Shown here in pieces: positions 32,046 through 42,442 of a stretch of 64,000 nt of DNA. Source of the DNA: Spiroplasma floricola 23-6 (GTDB lineage Bacteria > Bacillota_I > Bacilli_A > Mycoplasmatales > Mycoplasmataceae); contig NZ_CP025057.1 in NCBI RefSeq assembly GCF_002813555.1, positions 62,001-126,000 of the forward strand. The letters are read 5' to 3'. Each line of letters starts with the position of its first letter. Within the stretch, counting starts at the first letter, position 1. Below the pieces are notes generated by a model that saw nothing but the letters and a program-made list of their open reading frames with translations, ran no database searches and was not told the DNA's origin. A program made the translations under genes and the position numbers.

Positions 32046-33011
32046 ATGTTAGTTTCATTTGTTATTACATGGCAAGAAATTGAAGAAAATATTAATGCCA
32101 CATTACAAAGTGTTCTTGATCAAACTGATAAGGATTATGAAATAATTTTAATTTCAGATAAAATGCTAGAAGATAATGATGAATTATCTATATTGAGAAA
32201 TTATTTTTGAGATATTGATAATGTAAAAATTGTTATAAATAGTTCAATTCAAGGAGCAGCAGTTTGTTGAAATACAGCAATTGATTTAGCTGAAGGAGAA
32301 TATATTAAGTTTATTTCTCAAGGTGATACTATTAATTCTAATTTTGTAAAAACTATTAGAGAAAACTTAAATAAATTTAAAAATAAAGAAATTGATTTAA
32401 TTGAGTATAATGTTCAACTAAGTGGATTATCAAATAAATGCATAGATACTTATTTAGAAAAAGGTAAAATTTATAATTTAAATGAAAATTATGACCCACT
32501 TGCTCAAAGTGCTGCAACTATTTCAAATAAATTATTTAGAACAAATTTATTAAAAAAATTTGGTTTTAAATTTAGAAGATTTGTAAGATTTGATATGTTA
32601 TTTGTATACAAAGTTTTAGGTCAAACAGAATCATATTTATTTTTGGATTCAGAACCATTAGAAATAATGTTTTTAGGTCCAATTCAATATTCAGCATTTG
32701 ATTTAGTAAATCAATGAACACATATTTTAAATTATTATAGAAGAATTGGAAAATTTAAAGATTTAAAAGATTATTTAAATTATGCTTATTATAAAACACT
32801 AATTCATACATGATTGTGAAATATTAGAAAATATAATAATAAATTATTAATTAAAAAAGCTGGAAATTTTGCAAATAGAAAATTTGAAGATAAAAGAGAA
32901 GATTTTTTAAAAAATAATAAAGCTTTTAAAAAATCAAAAGATACTAAATTTATTGAAATAGTTGAAGATTTCCCTAATTATATTAAAAAATTATTAAAGC
33001 TTGCAAAATAA
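32046..33011 (+). CDS. Family 2-like glycosyltransferase
   Basis: 321 residues, readable only with TGA as Trp (at least six such codons). The N-terminus MLVSFVITWQEIEENINATLQSVLDQT followed by DYEIILIS is the nucleotide-sugar-binding start of a GT-A fold. NTAIDLAEGEYIKFISQGD ends in QGD where the family usually has DDD or DxD. The C-terminal part is basic and helical without clear membrane spans. It may add sugars to a lipid or surface polysaccharide; donor and acceptor are unknown. Start ATG 32046 follows AGGGGGCG. The RDD gene begins 12 nt downstream. Confidence 0.78.
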
Positions 33012-33023
33012 AAGGTAAATTTT

Positions 33024-33704
33024 ATGGAGAAACAAAATGACAAAAAACCTTTAGAAAAATCTTCTCATAAATTGGTAAAGCCACATTTGGGAAGAATTTT
33101 TTTATCTAGACTTTTTGATATTATTATTTGCTCGATACCAACAATAGTTTTATCATTTTTAAATCCAATTCATGATTGAAAAACATTTCTGATAAATATT
33201 CCAATAAGTCAAACTATATTGTTTTTATATTTTATTTTAATTCCTTATTTTTTAAAAGGAAATACACTTGGAAAATTAATTTTCAATTTAAGATTAAAAA
33301 AAGAAGATGAATCAAAAATTAAATTAAAAGATATTTTTTTTAGAGAGTTTTATTTTCTGTATATTCCTTTATTATTCCAAATTGTAGTTCAAATAATTAT
33401 GGGAATTATAATTTTTACTAATTCTAAAGATACAGATTTGAATTTTGTATTAAAAATTATAAATAGTATTGGTTATACATTTTTGGCTATGTGATTTATA
33501 TATATACCTTTAACAATATATTTACAAAAAGAAAATATATCTTCTATAGATTTAAAATTAAATACAAGAGTATACTATTTAGAGAAAATATTAGTATTTG
33601 AAAAAAAAGAAGTTAATAAAAAACATGTTCATTTAGAAAATGAGAAACCAGGAAAAATAGATATATCTGAAATTGATAAAATAATAGGAGAAGAAAATGA
33701 ATAA
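33024..33704 (+). CDS. RDD-family membrane protein
   Basis: 226 residues with about four hydrophobic segments. RIFLSRLFDIIICSI near residues 25-38 carries the Arg...Asp of the RDD family. GNTLGKLIFNLRLKKED is the family's second conserved stretch. The C-terminal 50 residues are charged and cytoplasmic. RDD proteins are mostly uncharacterised, and some act in ion transport. TGA at 33178 and 33492 are Trp. It overlaps the serine hydrolase by 8 nt, so the two are translationally coupled. Confidence 0.78.
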
Positions 33705-34899
33705 GTTTGATAATGTCATAAATAAAATTCAAGAGTTTGTGGAAAAAAAATATTTTACAGGAGCTGTTTTAAAAATTAATCAAAATAAAGAAAATATATT
33801 TTCTTATTCTTTTGGAATAAATGACTTAGAAAAAAATACTTTAATGAATGAAGAATTAATTTTTAGAGCTTATTCGATGACAAAAACTATAACTGTTGCA
33901 GCATTTTTAACTTTAGTAGATGAGAATAAAATTTCTTTAAAAGATCCTTTATCAAAATTTTATCCTGAATTTAAAAATATGAAAGTTCTAGATAAAAAAA
34001 ATTTAAACGAAGTAGTAGAATGCAAAAATGAAATTCTAATGAGTCATTTACTTACAATGACATCTGGTTTTACCTATTTTGGAAACAAAAATAAAACTCA
34101 AAAAGAAACTACAGTTTTACTTTCTCAATTTGCTAAAAAACAGAATAATAAATTTATGAATTACGAATCTTTTATGAAAGAACTAAGTAAAATACCTTTG
34201 GAGTTTGAACCAGGAACTAATTGAAGATATGGTTTATCTTTAGATGTCATTGCAGCTGTTATAGAAAAAGTAACTAAAAAATCTTTCCGAGACTTTGTTA
34301 AAGAAAAAATTTTTGAACCTTTGAAAATGAATAGTAGTGATTTCTTTTTAGTAGATAAAAGTCGTGAGGCCAAAGTTTACGAATGAAGTTTAAATGATGA
34401 TAAACCTAATTTAAAAAAGATTGAAAACTTTAATTTTTTTATTCAAGAACTTGATAAAGTTCCAAATATGCCAATGGGTGGAGCAGGTTTATTCACAACA
34501 GCACCAGATTATTTAAAATTTTTAGATTTTCTTTTAGATGGAAAAGATTCAAAAAAAAATGAATTGCTAAGTTCTAAAATTCTTAAAGAAATGACAAAAG
34601 ATCAATTGAACGAACTTAGAAAAAATTTTATATGAACTTTAAATAAAGACTATAGCTATGGTTTTGGTGTCAGAGTAAGAATAAAAAATGAAAGCTATCC
34701 CTTAACAGCAATTAATGAATTTGGTTGAGATGGTCTTTTAGGTTCAACAGGTCTTGTAGATCCAAAAAATAAAATTACAATGTGTTTAATGTTAAGTTCA
34801 AAACCAGGACATAATAAATTAGTAGAATCAGAATTTTTTGAAGCTCTTTATAAAGATTTAAAAAATAATGAAATAATTAGTAATGTAGATAAATTATAA
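33697..34899 (+). CDS. Serine beta-lactamase-fold hydrolase
   Basis: 400-residue protein of the class C beta-lactamase/esterase fold. The nucleophile motif SxxK is SMTK (Ser60, Lys63), with a Tyr-motif candidate NWRYGLS near residue 175 and GWDGLLGSTG in place of the third (H/K)xG motif. It has no signal peptide or lipobox, so it is probably cytoplasmic, and in a wall-less organism an esterase or peptidase role is likelier than antibiotic resistance. Several TGA codons are Trp. It overlaps the RDD gene and lies 12 nt before pcrA. Confidence 0.8.
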
Positions 34900-34911
34900 G
34901 GAGTATTTTGT

Positions 34912-37086
34912 ATGATAGAAAATTTATTAAAAGAATTAAATGATGAGCAGTTAGATTCTGTAATTACAACAGATGTTCCTTTAAGAATTATAGCTGGAGC
35001 AGGAAGTGGTAAAACAAGAGTTATTACAACTAAAGTTGCATATTTAATAGAAAAAGAAGGAATGAATCCTTCTAAAATACTGGCTGTAACGTTTACTAAT
35101 AAAGCAGCTCAGGAAATGAAAGATAGAGTAAAAAAAATACTACCTAGTTTAGATAGAAATCCTATCATTACAACTTTTCATTCTTTTTGTGTTAGAGTTT
35201 TGAGAGAGGATTGTGAATATATTGGTTTATCAAAGGATTTTACAATAATTGATAATTCTGATCAAAATAAAATAATTAGAGATATAGTAAAAAAATTAGA
35301 TATTAGTGATGATAAAAATAAACCAGAAAAAAAGATTCTATCAAAAATTAGTAATTGAAAAACAAAGCAATTATCTTGAGAAGAGGCTTATGAAGAAACA
35401 TATAATATAGTTGAAAAAAAATGAGCAAAAGCTTATAGAGATTATGAACAACATTTAAGTAATAAAAATTATTTAGATTTTGATGACTTAATTTTAAAAG
35501 TACATAAATTGTTTAACGAAAACATAGATATTAGAGAAAAATGAAAATCACGTTTTGACTATGTTATGGTTGATGAGTTTCAAGACACAAATTATACTCA
35601 ATTTGATTTGATTAAATGATTAACAAAATCAAAAAATAATCTAACTGTTGTTGGAGATCCTGACCAAACAATTTACTCATGAAGAGGAGCAAAAGTTAAT
35701 ATAATTTTAAATTTTAAAAATGAGTTTCAAAATGCAAGAACAATTATGTTAACTGAAAATTATAGATCTACAAAACCAATTTTGGATATTGCAAATCATT
35801 TTATTGATAATAATAAAAATAGAGAAAAAAAAGATATCTTTACACAAAAAAAAGAGGGAGAGATAGTTCATGTAAAAGAAGTTGCTTCAAGAAATTTTGA
35901 AGCTAAATTTGTTTCAAAAAAAATTAAAGAATTAATTGAAACAAAGGAATATAAATACTCAGATATATATGTTTTATATCGAACTAACGCTTGATCTCAG
36001 GAATTTGAAAAAGAGTTTCAAAATCAAAAAATACCTTTTCAGTTAATTGGTGGATTTAAATTTAGAGATAGAAAAGTTATTAAAGATATTACTGCATTAT
36101 TAAGAACTGTAGCTTTTAAAGACGATTTAGCAATAGATAGAGTTTTTAGTTTTACACCAAAAGTTGGAGTAGTGACAGCTTCAAAATTAAAACAAGCAGC
36201 TTTTGATTTAAATGTTAGTTTATTTGATTTCTTAACAAAGTATAAAGAGGAAGTTTATTCAATTTCAAAAAATTTAAATGAGTTAATAAATTGTTTAATA
36301 AAAGCTAGAGAGCTTTTCAAAGAAAATAAAAGTTTATTAGAATTAACAGAATTACTTGTTAAAGAGTCAGGTTACAGAGATAGATTGGATTTAAAAGATA
36401 AAGAAGATGTCGAATCTTTGCAAAATTTAGAAGTCTATTATGATCAAATGGAAAAATATGATTTTGACTATAATCAATCAGAAAATGAAATTAATAGAAC
36501 TGTAAATTTTTTACAAGAAGAGGCATTATCAAGTGATGAAGATAACTTGAAGGAAATTAATAAAGTAACTTTATTAACAATTCATTCAGCAAAAGGATTA
36601 GAAAATAAAGTTGTTTTTATTGTTGGATTAAATAAAGATGTTTTTCCATCAAAAATGAGTTTTTATTCAATAGAAAGTTTAGAAGAAGAAAGAAGAGCAT
36701 TTTATGTTGCAATAACAAGAGCTCAAGAAAAACTTTTTATTTCTTATGTTTCTGGAGAATATTCTTACATTTCAAGTGGGGAGTTGGGACCTTCTAGATT
36801 TATTCAAGAGTTAAATCCAGAATTATACGAAATTGAAAAGAGTATTTATTTCCATTCAAATAATGACATATCGAGCAGTTACAGAGGTAGTGCTAAAAAT
36901 TTAGATGTTAAACCAATAAAATTAGAAGCTGGTGTTATTAAGGGAGATAAAATTAAACATATGATCTTTGGAAAAGGAAATGTGATTAAAGTTATAGAAA
37001 AGCATATTTCTGTTGCTTTTGATGACCCTAAACAAGGAGTTAAAATGATACCTATAAACTCGAGCTCATGAGAAAAAGTAGACTAA
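34912..37086 (+). CDS. pcrA: ATP-dependent DNA helicase PcrA/UvrD
   Basis: 724-residue superfamily 1A helicase acting in repair and removal of recombination proteins. Motifs in order: Q-motif LNDEQLDSV, Walker A GAGSGKT (29-35), AVTFTNKAAQEM, Walker B VDEFQDTN, GDPDQTIYSWRGA, LTENYRSTKPIL, LLTIHSAKGLE and EERRAFYVAITRA. A Tudor-like C-terminal end (DKIKHMIFGKGNVIKV) is typical of PcrA. Seven or more TGA codons are Trp. AAGGAG precedes ATG 34912. It complements uvrA/uvrB and ligA in this window. Confidence 0.95.
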
Positions 37087-37131
37087 TTTATACAAGAAAA
37101 AAAATCTTTTTCTTGTATAAAGAACTTTTTT
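37087..37131 (+). terminator. Hairpin terminator after pcrA
   Basis: 15-bp inverted repeat TTTATACAAGAAAAA / TTTTTCTTGTATAAA (37087-37101 with 37107-37121) starts right after the stop. The T-run follows after GAAC rather than immediately. Confidence 0.7.
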
Positions 37132-37163
37132 ATATAAAATAATATTGTTAAGGAGGATAATAC

Positions 37164-37427
37164 ATGACTTCATTCACAGCTAAAGTAATTGATCCAGTAG
37201 GATTACATGCAAGGCCTGCATCAGTTTTAACTAAAGAAGCTTCAAAATTTGCTTCAGAAATTAAAATTAAATGTGGAGACAAAGAAGGTAACTTAAAATC
37301 AATTATGAACGTTATGGCACTTGCTGTTAAAACTGGTGCTGAAATTACAATTGAAGCAAATGGCGAAGACGAAAAAGAAGCTATTGAAGCAATTGAAAAA
37401 GCAATGAAAGATAACTCAATTATCTAG
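37164..37427 (+). CDS. ptsH: Phosphocarrier protein HPr
   Basis: 87-residue HPr of the sugar phosphotransferase system. His15 in GLHARPAS takes phosphate from enzyme I (ptsI, 47405) and passes it to EIIA proteins such as crr (49799). Ser46 in LKSIMNVM is the regulatory site used by HPr kinase (hprK, 8161). AAGGAGG precedes the start and a TATAAA box lies about 30 nt upstream. It is monocistronic with its own terminator, unlike organisms where ptsH and ptsI form one operon. Confidence 0.97.
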   Translation: MTSFTAKVIDPVGLHARPASVLTKEASKFASEIKIKCGDKEGNLKSIMNVMALAVKTGAEITIEANGEDEKEAIEAIEKAMKDNSII

Positions 37428-37430
37428 TAA

Positions 37431-37460
37431 TAACAAAACCCTTCAAAAGGGTTTTTTGTT
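37431..37460 (+). terminator. Terminator after ptsH
   Basis: The arms AAAACCCTT (37435-37443) and AAGGGTTTT (37447-37455), with loop CAA, run into T6. Confidence 0.9.
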
Positions 37461-37592
37461 TAAAAAAATAGTAACTTATAAAAGACTAATTTTAATATAA
37501 TTTTTTTATATTAATTTTTTTTAAAAAATGGGGTACCTTTTTTCCTTTTTTTTAGATATAACAATATTGAAATTAAAAACACAATTTCACAA

Positions 37593-37704
37593 AAAAAGAC
37601 CTTGCAAATTTGGTGAAAGTCCAAAACTGTACCAGCATCTCTAATAAGAACATAAATTAAACTTATAGTTTATAACAATTTGAGTCAGATAATTTGGTCT
37701 TTTT
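37593..37704 (+). promoter_or_regulatory. Structured RNA leader of nrdFIE (candidate riboswitch aptamer)
   Basis: A 9-bp closing stem AAAAAGACC / GGTCTTTTT (37593-37601 with 37696-37704) encloses several elements. TTTGG / CCAAA (37609-37613 with 37621-37625) forms a stem with loop TGAAAGT. An ACTGTACCAGCA stretch follows at 37626-37637. A small TAAAC / GTTTA hairpin lies at 37658-37672, and GAGTCAG at 37682-37688. The GGTGAAAGTCC stem-loop and the GAGTCAG end recall cobalamin-type aptamers, but the GGGAA segment expected there is missing. It does not match the 2'-deoxyguanosine aptamer known from Mesoplasma ribonucleotide reductase genes. Confidence 0.4.
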
Positions 37705-37717
37705 ATTAAATCTTTTA

Positions 37718-37785
37718 CTGGCTATAAAAGAGAATATTTATTTGATAATATTTTAGCCACGATACAAATATCGTGTTTTTGTTTC
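37718..37785 (+). terminator. Expression platform: hairpin plus intrinsic terminator in the nrd leader
   Basis: CACGATA / TATCGTG (37758-37764 with 37769-37775, loop CAAA) followed by T5GT3 is a textbook terminator lying 155 nt before nrdF, with no gene between it and the ptsH terminator. A preceding stem, TGGCTA (37720-37725) with TAGCCA (37754-37759), shares two bases with the terminator arm. CTGG at 37719-37722 could instead pair with CCAG (37632-37635) of the upstream domain. This arrangement suggests transcription attenuation. Confidence 0.6.
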
Positions 37786-37938
37786 ACTAAAAATGTATTT
37801 TATGACGTATTTTGTGAAATGATTAATTTTTAAAATAAATCATTTTTAGCAACTTTATTTTAGGTATTAATTTAAGGTGTCTTTGAGGCACACAATTCTA
37901 TAAAAATATAGAAATTTTAAGAAAGGTAACACAAGATT
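37786..37938 (+). promoter_or_regulatory. Distal nrdF 5' leader
   Basis: No gene. It holds a second hairpin AAATGATT / AATCATTT (37817-37824 with 37838-37845) ending in T's, a short GTGTC / GGCAC hairpin (37877-37891), and the nrdF ribosome binding site AAAGG (37922-37926). Neither hairpin is strong enough to assign a role. Confidence 0.35.
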
Positions 37939-38961
37939 ATGGCAAAGAAAAAAAATCAATATTACTACGATTCTCTTTCTCCAATTGAGTTTGCAATGAA
38001 TAAATTTAGTGGAAGAATGAGATCAGTAAATTGAAATGTTATGAATGATGATAAAGATTTAGAAGTTTGAAATAGAGCAACTCAAAACTTCTGATTACCT
38101 GAAAAAGTTCCAGTTTCAAATGATTTAGTGTCTTGAAAGACTTTAACTCCAGAATGACAACAATTAGTTACAAGAACTTTTACAGGATTAACATTGCTAG
38201 ATACAATACAAGCAACTGTTGGAGATGTGGCACAAGTGCCAAATTCATTAACAGATCATGAACAAGTTATTTATACTAATTTTGCATTTATGGTAGCTGT
38301 TCATGCAAGATCATATGGAACAATATTTTCTACTTTATGTTCAAGTGAACAAATTGAAGAAGCACATGAATGAGTTATTAATTGTAATAGTTTACAAGAA
38401 AGAGCTAAGGCTCTAATTCCTTACTATGTGGGAAATGATCCTTTAAAATCTAAAGTAGCAGCAGCACTTATGCCAGGATTTTTATTGTACGGAGGATTTT
38501 ATCTACCATTTTATTTATCAGCACGTGGTAAATTACCAAATACTTCAGATATAATAAGATTAATTTTAAGAGATAAAGTTATTCATAACTATTACAGTGG
38601 ATATAAATATCAAAGAAAAGTTGAAAAATTACCTCCTAAAGAACAAGCTGAAATGAAAAAATTTGTTTTCGATTTATTATATGAATTAATTGATTTAGAA
38701 AATAAATTTTTATATGAATTATATGATGGATTTGGAATTGCAGAAGATGCAGTAAGATTTAGTTTATATAATGCTGGAAAGTTTTTACAAAATTTAGGTT
38801 ATGAGTCTCCATTCTCAGAAGAAGAGACAAGAATTGAACCTGAAATATTTACTCAATTATCAGCTAGAGCTGATGAGAATCATGATTTCTTTTCTGGAAA
38901 CGGTTCATCTTATGTTATGGGTGTTACAGAAGAAACTTCAGATGAAGATTGAGAATTTTAA
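37939..38961 (+). CDS. nrdF: Class Ie (metal-free type) ribonucleotide reductase radical subunit NrdF
   Basis: 340-residue R2 subunit that stores the radical for reducing ribonucleotides to deoxyribonucleotides. Of six residues that bind the di-metal site in ordinary R2 proteins, Asp88, His122 and His216 are kept, but the three glutamates are Val119 (FMVAVH), Pro179 (LMPGFLLYGG) and Lys213 (RDKVIH). This V-P-K pattern marks class Ie, in which the nearby Tyr (Tyr126 in HARSYG) is hydroxylated to DOPA with NrdI's help and carries the radical without metal. Five or more TGA codons are Trp. nrdI starts 3 nt after the stop, and a structured leader precedes the gene. Confidence 0.95.
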
Positions 38962-38964
38962 AAA

Positions 38965-39432
38965 ATGCACGAAGATGTAATTAGAATATCCAAGAAATAT
39001 ATTAAAAAACCAAAGGGAGAAATATTTGTTGTATATTTTTCTTCAATATCAAATAACACACATAGATTTATGGAAAAGTTAGATGTAAATGATTCAAGAA
39101 TTCCTTACGATTTAGATGAAGAATTAATTGTAGAAAAGGAATATGTTTTAATAACTCCAACATATGCTGGTGGTGGAGGAGATACAAAAGGAGCTGTACC
39201 AGCTCAAGTTGTAAAATTTTTAAATAAAGAAGTTAATAGAAATTTATGCAGAGGTGTAATAGCATCAGGAAATACAAATTTTGGTGACACATTTGCCATA
39301 GCAGGACCTATAATTTCTAGAAAATTAAAAGTGCCTTTTTTGTATCAATTTGAACTTTTAGGAACAAAACATGATGTTAATACAGTTAGAAAAATCTTAA
39401 ATGATTTATGAGAGGGAAAAGAAAATGACTAA
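38965..39432 (+). CDS. nrdI: Flavodoxin-like NrdI
   Basis: 155-residue flavodoxin-like protein. It has an FMN phosphate-loop segment [14 protein letters not shown] and the characteristic [19 protein letters not shown] and [15 protein letters not shown] loops. NrdI supplies an oxidant (superoxide or peroxide) to activate class Ib NrdF, and in class Ie systems it is needed for the tyrosine hydroxylation. TGA 39409-39411 is Trp, extending the protein to TAA 39430-39432, 8 nt into nrdE. The tight nrdF-nrdI-nrdE order indicates one coupled operon. Confidence 0.94.
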
Positions 39433-41590
39433 AGATAATATTAAAAGCCTTTCTGGAACAAATGAATCTGAAGAGTATATAAAATTAAATGCTAGAGCAA
39501 AATTATTTGTTCCAGGACAAGATAATTTTAAATTAGATATTCAAGCAGCTGATCTATATATGAAAGAACATATTGAACCTAATATGATGAAATTTTCATC
39601 AGTGAAGGAAAGAATTGATTATTTAATAAAAAATGAATATTATGATGAAGAAGTTATTAAAAAATATTCTTTGAAAGAAATAGAAGAGTTAACAGAATAT
39701 GCATACTCATTTAATTTTAAATTTCCAAGTTTTATGGGAGCATTAAAATTCTTTAATGCTTACGGATTAAAATCATTTGATGGAAAAAAATATTTGGAAA
39801 GCTATGAAGATAGAGTAATTTCAAATTCTTTATTTTTAGCTGGAGGTAATTTTCAAAAAGCTAAAAATATTTTAAAACAAATAATTTTGGGACGATTTCA
39901 ACCTGCAACACCAACATTTTTAAATGCTGGTAAAAAGCAAAGAGGAGAATATGTTTCTTGTTACTTATTAAGAGTAGAAGATAATATGGAATCAATTGCA
40001 AGAGCAGTTACAACTTCATTACAATTATCAAAAAGAGGTGGAGGAGTTGCTTTATGTTTAACTAACTTAAGAGAGTTTGGAGCACCAATTAAAAATATTG
40101 AAAATCAAGCAACAGGTGTTATTCCAGTAATGAAAATTTTGGAAGACTCATTTTCATATGCAAATCAATTAGGACAAAGACAAGGTGCTGGAGCAGTTTA
40201 CTTGAATGTTCATCATCCTGATATTTTATCTTTCTTAGATACAAAACGTGAAAATGCTGATGAAAAAATTAGAATTAAATCATTATCATTGGGAGTAGTT
40301 GTTCCAGATATTACTTTTGAATTAGCAAAAGAAAATAAGGAAATGGCTTTGTTCAGTCCTTATGATGTTGAAAAAGTTTATAAAAAACCATTCTCAGATA
40401 TTTCTATAACAAAAGAATATGAAAGTATGTTAAAAAATACACAAATAAAAAAAACCTATATTAATGCAAGAAAATTATTCCAAGCAATTGCTGAATTACA
40501 TTTTGAAAGTGGATATCCTTATTTATTATTTGACGATACTGTAAATAATAGAAACGCACATCCAATAGCTGGAAGAATTGTTATGAGTAACTTATGTAGT
40601 GAGATTGTTCAAGTCTCTACACCAAGTGAATTTAACTCAGATTTATCTTTCTCAAAAGTTGGTGAAGATATTTGTTGTAATTTAGGAAGTATGAATATTG
40701 CAAAAACTATGGAAAGTGGAGAAGAATTTTCAGAAGTAATATATAACTCAATTGTTGCTCTAGATCACGTTTCTAGAAATAGTGATATATCAAGTGCTCC
40801 TTCAATTGAAAATGGGAATAAAAATAATCATGCAGTTGGTTTAGGTGCTATGAATTTACATGGATTTTTAGCAACAAATCATATTTACTATAATTCTCCA
40901 GAAGCAATTGATTTTACAAATATTTTCTTTTATACAATGGCTTTTCATGCATTTAAAGCTTCAAATAAATTAGCAAAAGAGTTTGGTTCATTCTCAGGAT
41001 TTAAAATTTCTAAATTTGCTGATGGATCATATTTTGATAAATATACAAAGTGTGAAAAAGATAAATGAACTCCAGAATCAGATACAGTAAAAAAATTATT
41101 TGAGAAATACAAAGTTGCAATTCCAACTCAAGAAGAATGAATTGAATTATCAAATGAAATTAAAAAATCAGGATTGGCTAATTCTCACTTAATGGCTGTA
41201 GCTCCAACAGGATCAATTAGTTATTTATCTTCATGTACACCAAGTTTACAACCTGTAGTTGCACCAGTTGAAGTAAGAAAAGAAGGATTACTTGGAAGAG
41301 TTTATGTTCCTGCATATAAAATTGATTTTGATAATATGGGTTACTACTCATTAGGAGCATACGAAGTTGGACCAAATCCAATTATTGATATTGCAGCTGC
41401 AGCTCAACAACACGTTGATCAAGCAATATCACTAACCTTATTTATGACAGATCAAGTAACAACAAGAGATTTAAATAAAGCATACATTAGAGCATTTAAA
41501 AAAGGATGTTCTTCAATTTACTATGTAAGAGTTCGTCAAGAAGTACTTGAAAATAGTGAAAATTACGAATGTGATGCTTGTGTTATATAA
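39425..41590 (+). CDS. nrdE: Ribonucleoside-diphosphate reductase large subunit NrdE
   Basis: 721-residue catalytic subunit that reduces NDPs to dNDPs with the radical from NrdF. It has the N-terminal NrdE region, the glycyl/cysteinyl barrel with [44 protein letters not shown]-like [12 protein letters not shown] and the terminal redox cysteines CDAC. ATG 39425 has GAGAGGG 9 nt upstream; an in-frame ATG at 39401 precedes this site. TGA codons at 41066, 41138 are Trp. Its last two codons and stop are part of a perfect 22-nt tandem repeat. Terminator follows. Confidence 0.96.
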
Positions 41591-41624
41591 AAATAAAATA
41601 AATGTTATATAAAAATAAAATAAA
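41581..41624 (+). repeat. Perfect 22-nt tandem duplication at the nrdE stop
   Basis: The same 22 nt, beginning TGTTATATAA, occur at 41581-41602 and 41603-41624 without gap. The first copy contains the end of nrdE and its stop codon; the second is untranslated. It is a recent-looking slippage duplication. Confidence 0.9.
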
Positions 41625-41651
41625 AACAGTAAAATGTTTTTATTTTTTTTT
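41622..41651 (+). terminator. Terminator after nrdFIE
   Basis: AAAAACA (41622-41628) pairs with TGTTTTT (41635-41641) around GTAAAA and is followed by AT8. Confidence 0.8.
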
Positions 41652-41669
41652 AAAAAATTATGAGTAGGG

Positions 41670-41675
41670 TATAAT
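41670..41675 (+). promoter_or_regulatory. Putative -10 element for the tandem ABC operon
   Basis: A perfect TATAAT (in GGGTATAATAG) lies 20 nt before the first ATPase start, with AAAGGAG between. No clear -35 box. Confidence 0.5.
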
Positions 41676-41695
41676 AGTTTTTAAAGGAGTTAATT

Positions 41696-42442
41696 ATGAT
41701 TGAAATAAAAAATATATCGAGGAAGTTGGGAAACTTTGGATTAGAAAATGTAAGTTTTAACATTGAAAAAGGTTCCGTAGTAGCATTCGTTGGAGATAAT
41801 GGAGCTGGAAAAACTACAACTATTAAAGCTCTTTTTGGAGAACTTAAATTAGATAGTGGAGAAATATTAATAGATGGAGAAGACTTATTTAAAAATAATA
41901 ATTTATCTAAGGTAGCTTTTTTTCCTGACTCAAATAATGTCCCTTTAGATATTAAAGTACATGAATATTTACACTATATTTGTGCAGCAAATAACATGAA
42001 TAAAGAAAGAACAGAATTAAGCATTGATAATGTTTATAGATTATTAGAACTTAGACCTTATAAAGATAAAAGAATTAAGGAATTATCTTCTGGTTGAAAA
42101 AAGAAAGCAATTATGGCAAGCGTTTTGGTTAGATCACCAGAATATATTATTTTTGACGAACCAACAGCAAATGTTGATGTTGAATCAAAATTATATTTTA
42201 TGGATATTTTTAAATTATTATCAAAAGTTGGTATAACAATTTTAATTACTAGTCATATTATTGAAGAACTTCAAGAATTAGCAAATTATTTAGTTTTAAT
42301 TAAAAAAGGACAAATAGTTTATTCAAATAATTTTGATAAAAGTAAAGAGCATATTATGGATGTTTATAAGAGACATATGAATGAACCGATTAAAGATTTG
42401 CATATTTTAAGGGATTTATATAGTAAAAAGGATAAAAAATAA
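41696..42442 (+). CDS. ABC transporter ATP-binding protein 1
   Basis: 248-residue ABC ATPase. Walker A GDNGAGKTT (about residues 37-45), signature LSSGWKKKAIMA (about 132-143; canonical LSGGQ has become LSSGW), Walker B YIIFDEPTANVD and an H-loop ITSHI. It resembles ATPases of ABC-2-type exporters. It is about 75% identical by eye to the second ATPase at 44523, including the Trp at the signature (TGA codon). Its stop overlaps the start of the permease by one base (TAATG), so the two are coupled. Substrate unknown. Confidence 0.92.

Noticed and set aside
33697-34899. Antibiotic-resistance beta-lactamase
   Set aside because: The fold and SMTK motif fit, but there is no signal peptide and the organism type has no cell wall; a general esterase/peptidase is likelier.
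37593-37704. 2'-deoxyguanosine (purine-fold) riboswitch upstream of nrdF
   Set aside because: It was expected from Mesoplasma florum, but the conserved purine-aptamer junction sequences and paired loops are not present.
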